Source of the DNA: Hemicentrotus pulcherrimus
Taxonomy: Eukaryota > Echinodermata > Echinoidea > Camarodonta > Strongylocentrotidae
NCBI GenBank assembly: GCA_003118195.1
Contig: BEXV01001008.1
Location: forward strand, 41,830-56,313
Reading direction: 5' to 3'
Length of the DNA: 14,484 bases
Part shown: positions 1 to 9,294 of the stretch, one piece after another
Position numbering within the stretch: the first letter of the stretch is position 1
Layout of the letters: the number at the start of each line of letters is the position of its first letter
Made by a program: the position numbers and the translations under genes
Notes under the pieces: model-generated
What the model saw: only the letters and a program-made list of their open reading frames with translations
Told to the model about the DNA's origin: nothing
Database searches by the model: none

Positions 1-74
1 CTCGGGAAGGTTACAATTGGGCTATTTCCCTCGGCATGCCTCGGGAAATAGCACAATTTTAACCTTCCCTTGAG
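1..74. repeat. Imperfect hairpin, about 27-bp arms
   Basis: The left arm (4-30, beginning GGGAAGGTTACAATTGGG) pairs with the right arm (43-69, ending AATTTTAACCTTCCC) with only two mismatches, around a 12-nt loop. CTC at position 1 and GAG at 72-74 extend the pairing after a small bulge. The inner arm ends are CTATTTCCC and GGGAAATAG. The window edge cuts the left side, so the element may extend further. This looks like a foldback transposon part. A transcribed hairpin is possible, but nothing here shows transcription. Confidence 0.8.
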
Positions 75-140
75 CGTATAAAAACAACTATTTCTCTCAA
101 AGCAGTCATTAATACTATAATAATATAGAGCCAGTTGTAA

Positions 141-524
141 TTTACATCGCGCGCGCATAGTGTATAATAAAACTCTATTGTGACGTAACAATCACACCCT
201 AGGCAAACTGTTTGCAGTGTATCGAAAATCTGTCAAACACTAGATGAACAGTACTGGTTTGACAATGTTTTTGTAACTTCTAATGCTAGGAAACCCTGTG
301 TAGCCTACATAATTTAAGAGTAAAAGATAGTATAAAGTTTCTTGTTTGCTCTAGATGTCTGATGTGGTTAATAATAGTAATATTGACTGCCTAATTCAGA
401 GCAATACGACTTGTCATATATCACCCTCACCTTCGGTTCGGGCGATATATGTCGTATTGCCAAGAAGACAGTCAATATTACTTAAATATTGAAGCTCTAA
501 TTTTTTATTTTTTTTACATCGCGC
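141..524. repeat. 12-bp direct repeat TTTACATCGCGC flanking a hairpin
   Basis: TTTACATCGCGC occurs at 141-152 and again at 513-524. Both copies are preceded by an AT-rich run holding a GAGCC or GAAGCTC-like string. The CpG-containing 12-mer is unlikely to recur by chance in such AT-rich DNA. The two copies bracket the hairpin at 376-482 and suggest that 1 to about 620 is one repetitive unit with duplicated parts. The intervening 153-375 shows no reading frame of note. Confidence 0.45.
376..482. repeat. Long interrupted hairpin (foldback element)
   Basis: The outer stem AGTAATATTGACTG (376-389) pairs perfectly with CAGTCAATATTACT (469-482). An unpaired or poorly paired spacer follows on each side. 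An inner stem then pairs GCAATACGAC (401-410) with GTCGTATTGC (451-460), and CATATATC with the facing GATATATG. The apical part is CACCTTCGGTTCGGGCG. The arms total about 50 nt. It resembles foldback repeats dispersed in invertebrate genomes and probably belongs to the same composite repeat as the hairpin at the window start. Confidence 0.8.
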
Positions 525-1267
525 TTCAAAATGATCAAAAAGTGCCTCAAAAAATAATAATATTTGAGTGACCGGTTTATACCATACTCATTTTAACCAA
601 TAGACTGCAGTGTTCTGAAAAACATTAGGATATCTTGATAATCAGACAGGCGATTGGCTTGTAAAAGTCATGGGATTTCTGACTGACCTACAGGTTTATA
701 ATTATCATTGCAGCATGAGCAAAATCCAGGATATTGATTCAGAATCTGAGGCAAAGTGGATCCCTTTAAAATATTCAGAATACTTGAACTGTCACCAATA
801 AGTAGAGATGCTCTGTTTATCAGTGACTGTAATACATACTCAATTCAGGACTGAATTATACATCGTATTCATGAGATAAATAATAGAGTTATTGAGCTTT
901 AAGCAAGGTTAAATGATGATCCATTGTGACATGGAGGTGAGGGGCTTCCTAAAGGTGCATTAATATGTAATATTCCAATACAATTACTCGTTCGTCTTTT
1001 GAACATTCTCGATGTAAATCTTGTGACTATACTGTGCGTCGCAGAGAAAACGAAGCCCCAAACGAAATACTTACAATGTATTGTGAACGAACTATGCGTT
1101 GTTTGAATGAAGTTCCTTTTTCCTTTCATAATTAAGACGTAATTTGATTTCAAATGAGTAACATTGACTACATTAAATCATATACACTTCACTGAGCAAC
1201 ATTGTTTAGAAAAATGGCATGTCAAAGTCCATTCGTGCCAGACTTTGATTAAATCATAAAAACATGA
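525..1267. other. AT-rich DNA, no confident gene
   Basis: No repeat with clear ends and no convincing exon was seen. The minus strand is open for 84 codons from 1153 to 899. On the plus strand 930-1103 is open without an ATG and gives a leucine-rich stretch with a faint F-box look (see findings). Neither is supported by splice sites or codon bias. Confidence 0.5.
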
Positions 1268-1450
1268 TAATAAATGATAGATAGATATATCATCAAATTT
1301 ATTCCATTCATCATAAAAAACAATTACATACAATTACATACAAAATTACAAGACATATGTTAAAAATAAACAAACATTACATAAGATAATAGTACAATAT
1401 AAAGGGGATCTGGACAAAACATAGAGAAATGTGAATATTTATGTTAAAGA
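1268..1450 (-). mobile_element. LINE-like retrotransposon 3' end (fragment)
   Basis: Read on the minus strand, this is an AT-rich 3' untranslated tail. It contains GATCCCCTTTATATTGTAC, then repeated TGTATGTAATTG units (1320-1342 on plus), then a polyadenylation-like GAATAAATTTGATG near 1296-1309. It ends in the short tandem tail TATCTATCTATC (about 1276-1287). A 3' UTR that ends in an AATAAA-like motif followed by a microsatellite rather than poly(A) is typical of CR1/L2-type non-LTR elements. No reverse transcriptase sequence remains, so this is a 5'-truncated copy. The left side (to about 1650) may also belong to the same 3' UTR, but I cannot set the border. Confidence 0.5.
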
Positions 1451-3939
1451 GGAGGCAACTAGAAAGGAAATACCTTATTGGTGCTGCCACCTACTAACTG
1501 AAAATTTGAAATTAGGATAAGAAGAGAGTATGACGAGACCAGATTGAAGATTTAAAGAGTAAGTACGTTGTACAAGCATATATACCCAAAAGATTAACAA
1601 ACAAAAAAATTAAGAAAAAGAATTGGGTTTTTGTTTCTTACTGGGCAAGAATGAGGGCAAAGTAATGCTTCCATTAAAGAATACCCACCATTTGTGAAAT
1701 TTACGAAGGTGAAGGTTACATGGACACGTTTCGTACATATATGTTAGTAGATCTGCAATTATAATGAATAGTGAGTTTTCCATTTCTCAGAACTGCAACT
1801 GCAACTTAAACAAAATTTAATTTAAGAATTAGATATGAGGTCTTTGATCTACACTACGTAATGGTGAGCACAAGTCATTCGATCACCCCAGGTAAAGCTT
1901 TTACTTCTGCGTTGATTCTAAGTAGACAGACTGGTATCTTGCAAAATGTTTAAAGTTCATATCTGGTGTAAGGTGAACATCACCGAATCATTTTGAATTT
2001 GTATTATAAACTGTAATAAATATAGTAATCACGGTAGTAATCTAATTTCCTTTTTTTCCTAACTTACTTTGGATGTTTTTTAACATCGAAATGTTTTAAT
2101 TCGATTCAATTACAAGAACGCTATTAAAATAGTATTGTGTCACTCTGTTTATTTTGAATGGCCCCCAATCCATTTGTTCGTACCATTTTACAGGTAATAA
2201 TCTTGATTGAATCCTGTCCATTTACACAAGAAGGTGTCGCTGTTTGAAAAGGACGATAAAATGATCTTTACGCCAAGAATCCTATTGATAACTCTTTAAC
2301 TGTCAATAAAAAGAGATGGCTATTTCCTGATTGTTAAGCTCATGGGGCAGGTGTTGCCTGATAAGAGCTGATACATCTTTCAAAGAATATATCAAAGACA
2401 GTCTCTTCAATTACATTTGTAATTGATTAAAAAGGCAATCATTGGTATCAAAGATGAAGTTGAGTTCTGGTCATGCAATTACCAAGACAACAGTTCTGCC
2501 TTCAATCTTGTTGAAAGTCATATGTACTGCACATTACTCCTCACACACACATTAGGCATGACAATTTGATCAACATTATTCCGGCTGTTCTCGTTTTATT
2601 TCGATAAAGAGGGCATTTCTTGAGTGCTATTCTTCCAACCTGACATAAAAGAACAAGAAGCGCAAACATTGTTTTTTTTTACAATTTTATTAAAATTCAA
2701 CCTACTTATTCTAGTGCAGCCAGAAAGACATTGTTTTTTAAGAGGTCGTCATGAATCGTGATTCTTGCGAATGACAATCAACAACTTGATTGGACCAGAA
2801 AAATTGACTTTGAAATGATAGAAGCTTGCCGAAAGCCAAATCACTTCTAAATTCCAATCCATAAGCATGTGCACCATACATAATATGTATCGTATCATTG
2901 TAACCGTATATCCTGATTTTGTTTTAATGTGATTTGTTATACTGACATTCCATATTCAAGAGCAAAATAGGTTCTGATTAGAAGTTTTGTTTTCCATCAT
3001 TATACAACAGCCTTAAACTATATACCTTTCAAGACTCGATTATTAACAAGCCATGACAGTAAAAAAAGATTAGCCTTACTGTTTGACAAAAATCATACGA
3101 AGCATATTCAATACTCATCGTTAATTGATGTGTGTCTTCTGTAGAAAAAAGGTGCCATTTTATGATCGAAGAGCCATTTGACATCAACTAAACCGATCTT
3201 GATATTTCTCAATTATCTTTATTGTAAGAAACTACATTATAATAGGGTAGGAACTGCGAATCCTGTCGGCTCGTGTTTCTCTACATACAGATAGGGTTCT
3301 TGTTGCGAAACAGTGTAAAATTGATTATCGTTATCTTTATTTTCAACTTAAATTAAACTGTCCTGTCTCAATTGCAAAAATATTCTTCTCATATTCTCCC
3401 TCTCTTACTTTCTCTATCAAATAATTCGGCGGTAAAACCTCAATTTCGAGGTTTTTGAGACATGGGATGTTGTAAAAAACTCTTGGGTGTTGTGTTCAGG
3501 TCACCTGCCTGTACGATTTTTAGGTAGACTACCCTGAAAATATGCTGCTGAAAAATATAACTTTGAAAAACAAGCGAGTATAAATCCCTTCTCATGCTTT
3601 GAAATGATTTTCAACGTGAATATTCAAAGTGTTACCATGGCTCTGACAATCAATTGTATTTCGTGTTTTTATCTTAGTAGAAGCAGTACATGTAAATCCA
3701 GTCACACTATACGGTAGGGGGTGTACAAAATGCGACTTTAAAAAATGCTTGGTTTGTTAAAGTAAGAAACAAAATACTGCTTTAAGCATAACTAATTTGT
3801 CATGTTCATGTTCATTCTGGTTGTGCTAACCATCACTTTAAAAAATGCTAGATTTCGAAAGTGTTTTACAGAATGAATACAAGGAGGGGACATTAATTAC
3901 ATCAACTGAGGAAGGCCTATTTCCCTGGGTTCGCATTAA
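1451..3939. other. AT-rich non-coding stretch
   Basis: This stretch holds no open frame of interest, no clear terminal inverted repeats and no RNA gene. Visible items are minor: an 8-bp-arm hairpin AAAACCTC/GAGGTTTT at 3434-3455, a pyrimidine-rich run around 3390-3418, and a 15-bp direct repeat, ACTTTAAAAAATGCT, at 3735-3749 and 3835-3849. Isolated splice-like motifs occur (for example a TTTTACAG/GTAATA junction at 2193/2194) but cannot be linked to exons. Confidence 0.5.
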
Positions 3940-3943
3940 AACT

Positions 3944-3965
3944 TGACGTCCAAGCCGTGACGTCA
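3944..3965 (+). promoter_or_regulatory. Two CRE-like motifs (TGACGTC and TGACGTCA)
   Basis: A seven-base TGACGTC (3944-3950) is followed, 14 bp later by start position, by a perfect palindromic cAMP-response element TGACGTCA (3958-3965). TGACGTCA is the binding site of CREB/ATF bZIP proteins. The surrounding 60 bp are richer in GC than their neighbourhood. About 75 bp downstream, ATAG|GTGAGC (4038-4045) matches a splice donor. Together they could be a promoter and first non-coding exon. No TATA box or coding exon confirms it, and chance occurrence of an 8-mer is possible. Confidence 0.25.
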
Positions 3966-4065
3966 GCGTTCTTATTTAGAGGAGCACTAACACTGACGGA
4001 CACGGAAAATCAGTTTAAATCACTTTATCCCAAGAATAGGTGAGCGAGCATCTGCATTATAGAGT

Positions 4066-5981
4066 AACCCACCCTCCAATCATTACATGTAAAATAATAG
4101 ACCTACGTAGTAACAACCACGCTGAGCAGGAAAATCGAATCATGTTTGTCAATATGTTAAAACTTAGCTGATGTATATAGAACCAAGTTCATTCAGTGTA
4201 CTTATATAGTACCATTTGCCACCAAAATATACAAATTCATGGGGAATGATAACAAATAATGTTCTACCGTGGTTTCGATGTGAATAATATCACCATCACT
4301 ATCGTCATTGTCTTCTTAATAACCATTTCGATCTTCTTTATGATTACCATCTTCCCTTCGGTGCGAGGGTATGGGGGGGGGGTGACGTTAGGTCTTCTTA
4401 GAATCATTTTCGTCAGATCTTCTTGGAACCACTTGAAAACAAATCTGATCACGTCTCTTTTGCTTTCAAGTTTATTCCTCAGGCTTTCACAGTGGACGTC
4501 TTACAGCGAAATTGTATCACATAAAAATTAGTTTTGCATTAGAACCGTATTCTTGTTAATGCAAATTCATAACAATGATTATGTATTCGTTTGAAAATAG
4601 ATGTTAAAATGCGTTTGCAGCATGCTTCTAACAGTCGCAGGGAGTCAAGTACACTGTATGTACATGCAAAGGTATGGGAGTGCATAACATTTAATACCAC
4701 TTTGCAACTTCATTTGCGGCTATCAAGACCATACTATGGCGATTAATATGCCGTTTACTTTAATGGAATTGCCATTTAGGGATAACGTTGGCGCGGGGCT
4801 AATATGTCTGGTGAAGCAAGGGAGATGTGATCCGCCAGTGTGATACCTGATAACATGAGTCAAGGTCTAGAGCGACACACTACATAGTCGGAAAATCAAG
4901 ACTGCTTTTTTGAGAGAGGTTGCGTCCCGTGTCGATAGAAGGGCAACATCGATGTACATGAGTTTGGACAACACAAATAAAGGTTTACTTTCACATTATG
5001 TTTTGGGATGGATCAGAATTTTCGATATCTGCTCCATTATTCAAATCACATTAAAACTAGGAAGGCTAGGAATATTTAATCAGCATAGCAATTAATAAAA
5101 TGGACACGACTGTCCTAAAATGTGTATAGCCGCGTGAACTAGCACGTCTAAGGATGTTTCATAATTATGGGGATAGAGGGGGAAAAAGAATTTCATAGTG
5201 TAGAGGCAGAATTGTATTATATGAATCTTCTGATCTGAGAATAAATCGAGAATACCGCCATTAATTTAATTGACAGACTCTTCATCATATTTATACATGT
5301 GATAAGATTACAGCTTTGGATGCTTTCATCTCCATAAACCTCAATCTTTCGAGAAGTGGCAGTTTTGTGCCACTAGGTTTTTGTCAACAATTGTTCCTTC
5401 ATATATAGCTATCATAATGAGAGGAATGTCAACTTTCCACCGAAGTCTATAAGCGATATAAAGGAAAATAATACTCATTTGATCAGCCGACTGTGATAAT
5501 TCCAATATTGGAAATGAGACAGAGTGGTTTTATGAATTAATTATGATTTAAAAAAATAATAGCAGAACAAAGGTTTGAATTGTAACTTTAACGTAACTGC
5601 ACAATTCCCCAACAGCTTGTCTATAAGTAATACCGGATAAAGTGACGAACCTTAAACAGGATGACAAATAAGTCTGCACCTAATCACCGTGTGCCATACC
5701 ATCATTATAGTTCGTTTGACACATTTATTGATGACCAGAACTGTCTGAAATTTTCCAAATTAATTACGGATGTTACATTATTTAGGAGAAAGGGATGGAA
5801 GAGTCTCGATCAATGTTTATTAGCGACCAGAGGTGTTGATTAGATTGTTAATATTTGAACAAGTTGCGAACATTATTATCCAGAGACATCAACGAGACGG
5901 ATTTTTTTCTTCGAACGATCCAGGAGTCTTAACCCGCCCCACTTACCAATGTATTTGTAATTTTGGTATCCATCCATATTA
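4066..5981. other. AT-rich non-coding stretch with a G10 run
   Basis: No convincing gene was seen. A run of ten G (4373-4382), preceded by GCGAGGGTAT, stands out. The two small frames crossing it on opposite strands (4259-4531 and 4452-4264) are low-complexity or hydrophobic and look like chance. Another 60-codon frame at 5661-5843 shows no recognisable domain. No tandem repeat or hairpin of note was found in the rest. Confidence 0.5.
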
Positions 5982-6008
5982 TACAGGGTGTCCCTGAAAA
6001 AGAAGGGG
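5982..6008 (+). mobile_element. Possible DNA-transposon terminus, TACAGGGTGTCCC type
   Basis: TACAGGGTGTCCCTG (5982-5996), followed by AAAAAGAAGGGG, resembles the TA-flanked CAGGGTGTCCC ends seen on mariner-like and other invertebrate DNA transposons. It lies just upstream of MITE copy 1, which may have inserted into this older element. No matching inverted terminus was found downstream, so the call rests on one short motif. Confidence 0.22.
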
Positions 6009-6016
6009 ATCCCAAC

Positions 6017-6561
6017 TTAAAGGTACTTTGTCCCATTTGCAGGCCAAACAATGGAAAAGGTTCAATATTAACGGCATTGGAAAGATAATACTAATTAAGG
6101 ACTGCTCTTAAAAATAGGGGGCTTGAAAATGTCTTGAAGTTGGAAAGTAACGACCATTAGTTTTCAAATCGACTTAGGAGCTATAGAGCCAATAAGTAAT
6201 ATTTTTGATTTTCAAACCATCGTACCGCCTGGTTGTACGTTTTATGCTGCGCAAAGATTCAATCAGTTTAATTTTGGCCATTTCAAGAAGTGGGTTATTG
6301 ATGTAGACAAATGCTCATATACCCTATACAGCTCATTTTATGTATATGTTATTACCAAAGAAGGAAACAAGCCAGTCAGTCACTCAATAGTGTCTGACAG
6401 TGAAGTCTAGCAAGTAAATGGGTTTCCTTGCATAATATGAATATTCGGACATTGCTAACGTTTTAATTTCACAGATAGGACATACATGACATATTCATAA
6501 TTCCTGCAGAGTTCAACAGAATTTGAGGTTGGCTGCAAATGCGACATAGTATACGGGTTAA
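6017..6561 (+). mobile_element. TTAA-flanked MITE, copy 1 (oldest)
   Basis: The element spans 6021-6557 between TTAA at 6017-6020 and TTAA at 6558-6561. Its left terminus AGGTACTTTGTCCC matches copies 2 and 3. The right end (GCGACATAGTATACGGG) is decayed compared with GGGACATAGTACCT in copy 3. The interior aligns along its full length with the other two copies, for example TCAATCAGTTTAAT and AAGAAGTGGGTTATTGATG near 6260-6305, and CCAGTCAGTCACTCAATAG near 6372. No transposase frame is present, so it is non-autonomous. Duplication of TTAA is the hallmark of the piggyBac superfamily. That assignment is by target site only, because these ends do not start with the usual CCC. More substitutions than in copies 2 and 3 suggest an older insertion. 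Confidence 0.85.
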
Positions 6562-8340
6562 TAGCTCAATAATTTCTACAATAATTTTTACATATTTTTT
6601 TCTTCTTTTACATGACAACAAAGTCATGATCAAGAAGACAAGCGTGACTTATTTCAGACAGCCTGAAGGGGCAGGGTCAAAAACCCATTTGTCCTAAATA
6701 AATGGATGGCTTTTACGTTTGGGTCATTATGGGTTTGAAATGGTAGTAAATGATGCGGCATTGATAATCGTTAGACATATACATCATTGAAAATCTCATA
6801 TTCTCTTCTTTCATATGAGATCAACTACGTAATGAAAGGTTCACGCATGAGTAGCGGTTAAATTTTGTATTTTTGAAGAAAAAATTATATCCGAAGCATA
6901 ACACATGAATTACAGGCAATTTTTATTTTCTTGTAATACTTTTATAATAAATTGACTCAGGATCATTATTATAATGCAAGGAATATCATTTCGGGATTAT
7001 GTTGGTATATTGGTAACTGAATTAAAATGTTATCGTAAGAATGAGTGAATGCGAGAAACAGGTTGAGATACTGTTAGATAAATGGAATAAAATCCAACCC
7101 AGTTTTCGGAAAAGGTATGGAGAGTCGACACAGATAAATGAAAACTGGGATGAAGATGGTCGAACAAATATTCAAGACTATTAAGACTATTGATATTGTC
7201 ATTCTATTTCCCCTTGTAATACGTTTGTAATTTTTAACTTTAAAATTTTCTCGGTTGACAGTTAATTTTGTCAGGGAAGAAAATTATCCCTTACCTCTGC
7301 TGACGCAAAAGTGAGCATCTCTCTCTTTCTATCTCTCCCTCTCTAATTGTTGTTGGTACGCTTGTAAAACATAGCCCCTCTTTCGAAGTTATAAACACCC
7401 ACTGTTCCTTAACGTTTTGGGTACGTCTCCAGTTACACGAGAAAAGGGGATGAATTTGTACATGACATATATTTTCACTCAGTAGTAAAACAAAATATAT
7501 GAAGCTGCGTAAATTTCAGCTCATATCACGGGGAAAACTGAAGCTAAATTTCGTATGCAAATCGCATGCTTTCATTTTAAAATACAGCAAATGTTAAATC
7601 CACTAGATACAACGAAAACCGATGATACCTCTTTTTACGTTCTCGTTAAATTAATACCTAACCGCGTGTTTAAAATTTAAAAACACATGAACATGCAAAG
7701 CGTCAGTAAACTGCTTATACGTTTTATCTATTAAAGTTGGATAGTGTATTGCTTCAGTGGCTTTTAGTATTTGCCATGCATACGCCTGATATCCACCATC
7801 TAGGCAAACATCCCGATGTACCACTGATGTGCAGTCGTATGTGCAAGATAGGTATGGCGGGCTTGGCGGAAACACTCCCCTTAAATTGTCTTTCCTTTAA
7901 TACAAACACTTGTCCTTAAATAAAAGTGACTTTACTCTCTATTTTTTCTATCTATCATTCTTATATTCTTCCCCTTTTTTATGTTTGAAGGAATTATGCT
8001 TTTATCATTTTTTACAGCCACGTATCACATTTTATACCAAAGCTAATCGTTAAAATCCTTTTTTTTTTTAAATTTTTTAATAGAAAAAGACATTTATCTT
8101 TGAGCCATCAATGAATAGAGTTGATCATTATAAATGATTCGATGAACCCTCTTAATTGAGTGAAAAAGGAGGATGTGGCGCTTTGTGACGTTATTTCAAC
8201 CACACCAATCCAACCTATGCTGATGTCCTTTGACCATCCCAGTTCTATAATTAATAATTATGACGGAAATCATTTTGGTTGTGTTCGAATATTTCACCTG
8301 TCATGACTGAAATTCAGCGATATATATTTTTTTTTCCAAA
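6562..8340. other. AT-rich stretch without a confident gene
   Basis: A pyrimidine-rich run of TCTC units lies at about 7317-7345, and another at about 7930-7980. A hydrophilic 47-codon frame at 7041-7184 is the most protein-like item (see findings). The 74-codon minus frame at 7875-7651 has no recognisable domain. A good splice-acceptor match, TTTTTTACAG (ending 8017), is not followed by a usable exon. No terminal inverted repeats were found. Confidence 0.5.
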
Positions 8341-8363
8341 TCCGAAGGTACATCTTATAATAT

Positions 8364-8715
8364 CCCGACGCACGGGGGACGCACGGTCCTCACACTAAAA
8401 ATGTGCGCGAAGCTCGCTGCACGAATGTAAACGCCGAAAGGACGCCAGACATGCGCGGAGCGCGTTAGACCAACGCAAGGCATACGTGGGGCACACAATG
8501 TGTACTCGTTGTGAGTTCGGAACGTGTCGCTAGCGCACCCAACGTTCTTCTTGCGTATCTCTTGCGTATACCTCGCGTATAGCACAGTGGGGTTCGGGGA
8601 CGTCGGGTTAATTCTCCTGGGTGACATCTTGAAGGACTAAGTTGCACACCCGTCGTTGCGCTATTTTGTTATGACGACTAACGCAAGCGAGACGAGCCGC
8701 AGCGATCACGTGACT
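8364..8715. repeat. CpG-dense island with 11-bp-spaced ACGC/TGCGT units
   Basis: I count about 31 CpG in 8364-8607 and ten more to 8715, in a window that is otherwise AT-rich and poor in CpG. Short related motifs recur with an 11-bp step: GACGCACGG at 8367 and 8378; ACGCC at 8431 and 8442; ACGCA at 8473 and ACGTG at 8484; and TTGCGTAT at 8551 and 8562 with TCGCGTAT at 8573. The dense part begins CCCGACG (8364-8370) and ends CGTCGGG (8601-8607). This short inverted pair could mark transposon ends, although no target duplication is evident. The sharp composition change suggests a recent insertion or a protected regulatory block. Two overlapping minus-strand frames (8647-8465 and 8627-8355) follow from the low stop density and are not taken as genes. 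Confidence 0.6.
8706..8713. promoter_or_regulatory. Palindromic E-box TCACGTGA
   Basis: This is a perfect 8-bp palindrome with a CACGTG core, the site for bHLH-zip factors such as USF, MITF and Max. It lies 8 bp before the TATAAAAG of the adjacent 36-bp palindrome, a spacing that looks promoter-like. No transcript is visible to support use. Confidence 0.25.
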
Positions 8716-8751
8716 GTGCCTATAAAAGGCAGCGCTGCCTTTTATAGGCAC
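8716..8751. repeat. Perfect 36-bp palindrome with two opposed TATA boxes
   Basis: The half-site GTGCCTATAAAAGGCAGC (8716-8733) is followed directly by its exact reverse complement (8734-8751), with no spacer. Each half carries TATAAAAGG, a full TATA-box match, so the two face in opposite directions. It can extrude a cruciform. It sits between the CpG-rich island and, after a single base, the TTAA site of MITE copy 2. It may be the end of another element, a fused pair of termini, or a bidirectional core promoter. The sequence alone does not decide. Confidence 0.9.
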
Positions 8752-8752
8752 T

Positions 8753-9212
8753 TTAAAGGTACTATGTTCCATTTGCAGGCCAAAAAAATAAAAAAGTTAA
8801 GTTCCAACTGCTTTTGAAAGATAATACTAATTTAGAACTTCCCTAAAAAATGTGGGGCTTGAAAATGTCTTCAAGTGGAAAATAACGACTAAACGTTTTA
8901 TGCTGCACAAAGATTCAATCAGTTTAATCTTGGCCATCACAAGAAGTGGGTTATTGATGTAGACAAATGCGCATGTACCCTTTACAACTCTTTTCATGTA
9001 TGTTATTACCAAAGAAGAAAAAAGGCCAGTCAGTCACTCAATAGTGTGTGACAGTGAAGTCTAGCAAGTAAACGGGTTTCCTTGCATAATTTAAATTTGA
9101 GGACACTGCTAACGTTTAAATTTCACAGATAGCGCATACATGACATATTCATAATTCCTGCAAAGTTCTACAGCATTTCAGGTTGGCTGCAAAAGGGACG
9201 TAGTACCTTTAA
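8753..9212 (+). mobile_element. TTAA-flanked MITE, copy 2 (internally deleted)
   Basis: The 452-bp element (8757-9208) lies between TTAA at 8753-8756 and TTAA at 9209-9212. Its termini are AGGTACTATGTTCC and GGGACGTAGTACCT, inverted repeats differing at two positions. The next bases of each end (CATTTGCAGG and CTTTTGCAGC, reading inward) extend the repeat to about 26 bp. It matches copy 3 closely but lacks about 72 bp near 8890, where AATAACGAC joins TAAACGTTTTATG. No transposase is encoded. Removing the element with one TTAA restores CACTTTAAAGCTG, a plausible empty site. Confidence 0.88.
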
Positions 9213-9249
9213 AGCTGATTACTTTAAAGACCTGTATACTAATCAGCTT
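9212..9249. repeat. Small hairpin AAGCTGATTA / TAATCAGCTT
   Basis: Ten-base perfect arms (9212-9221 and 9240-9249) enclose an 18-nt loop that begins CTTTAAAG. The left arm starts at the last base of the TTAA flanking MITE copy 2, so the hairpin belongs to the pre-insertion DNA. Its role is unknown. Confidence 0.55.
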
Positions 9250-9294
9250 CAGATACAACATCATACAATTTCGGTGCGTTGTTCGAGATAAACA

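Noticed and set aside
899..1153. 84-codon minus-strand frame
   Set aside because: No domain is recognised, and the opposite strand is also partly open. There is no splice or regulatory support.
2180..2200. TTTTACAG followed by GTAATA, like a recursive splice site
   Set aside because: The pyrimidine tract is weak, no exon lies on either side, and the motif is short enough to occur by chance.
3434..3455. Hairpin AAAACCTC / GAGGTTTT with a T-rich end
   Set aside because: It looks like a bacterial-type terminator, but the window is eukaryotic and no gene lies upstream. Eight-base arms are expected by chance in 14 kb.
8281..8295. GTTCGAATATT, partly like a Pol III B-box
   Set aside because: The last bases do not match the GGTTCGANTCC consensus and no A-box lies 30-60 bp upstream.
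8355..8647. Two overlapping minus-strand frames of 90 and 60 codons
   Set aside because: They lie wholly in the CpG-dense repetitive block, where stop codons are rare by composition. Their arginine- and cysteine-rich products show no domain, and both frames being open together argues against selection on either.
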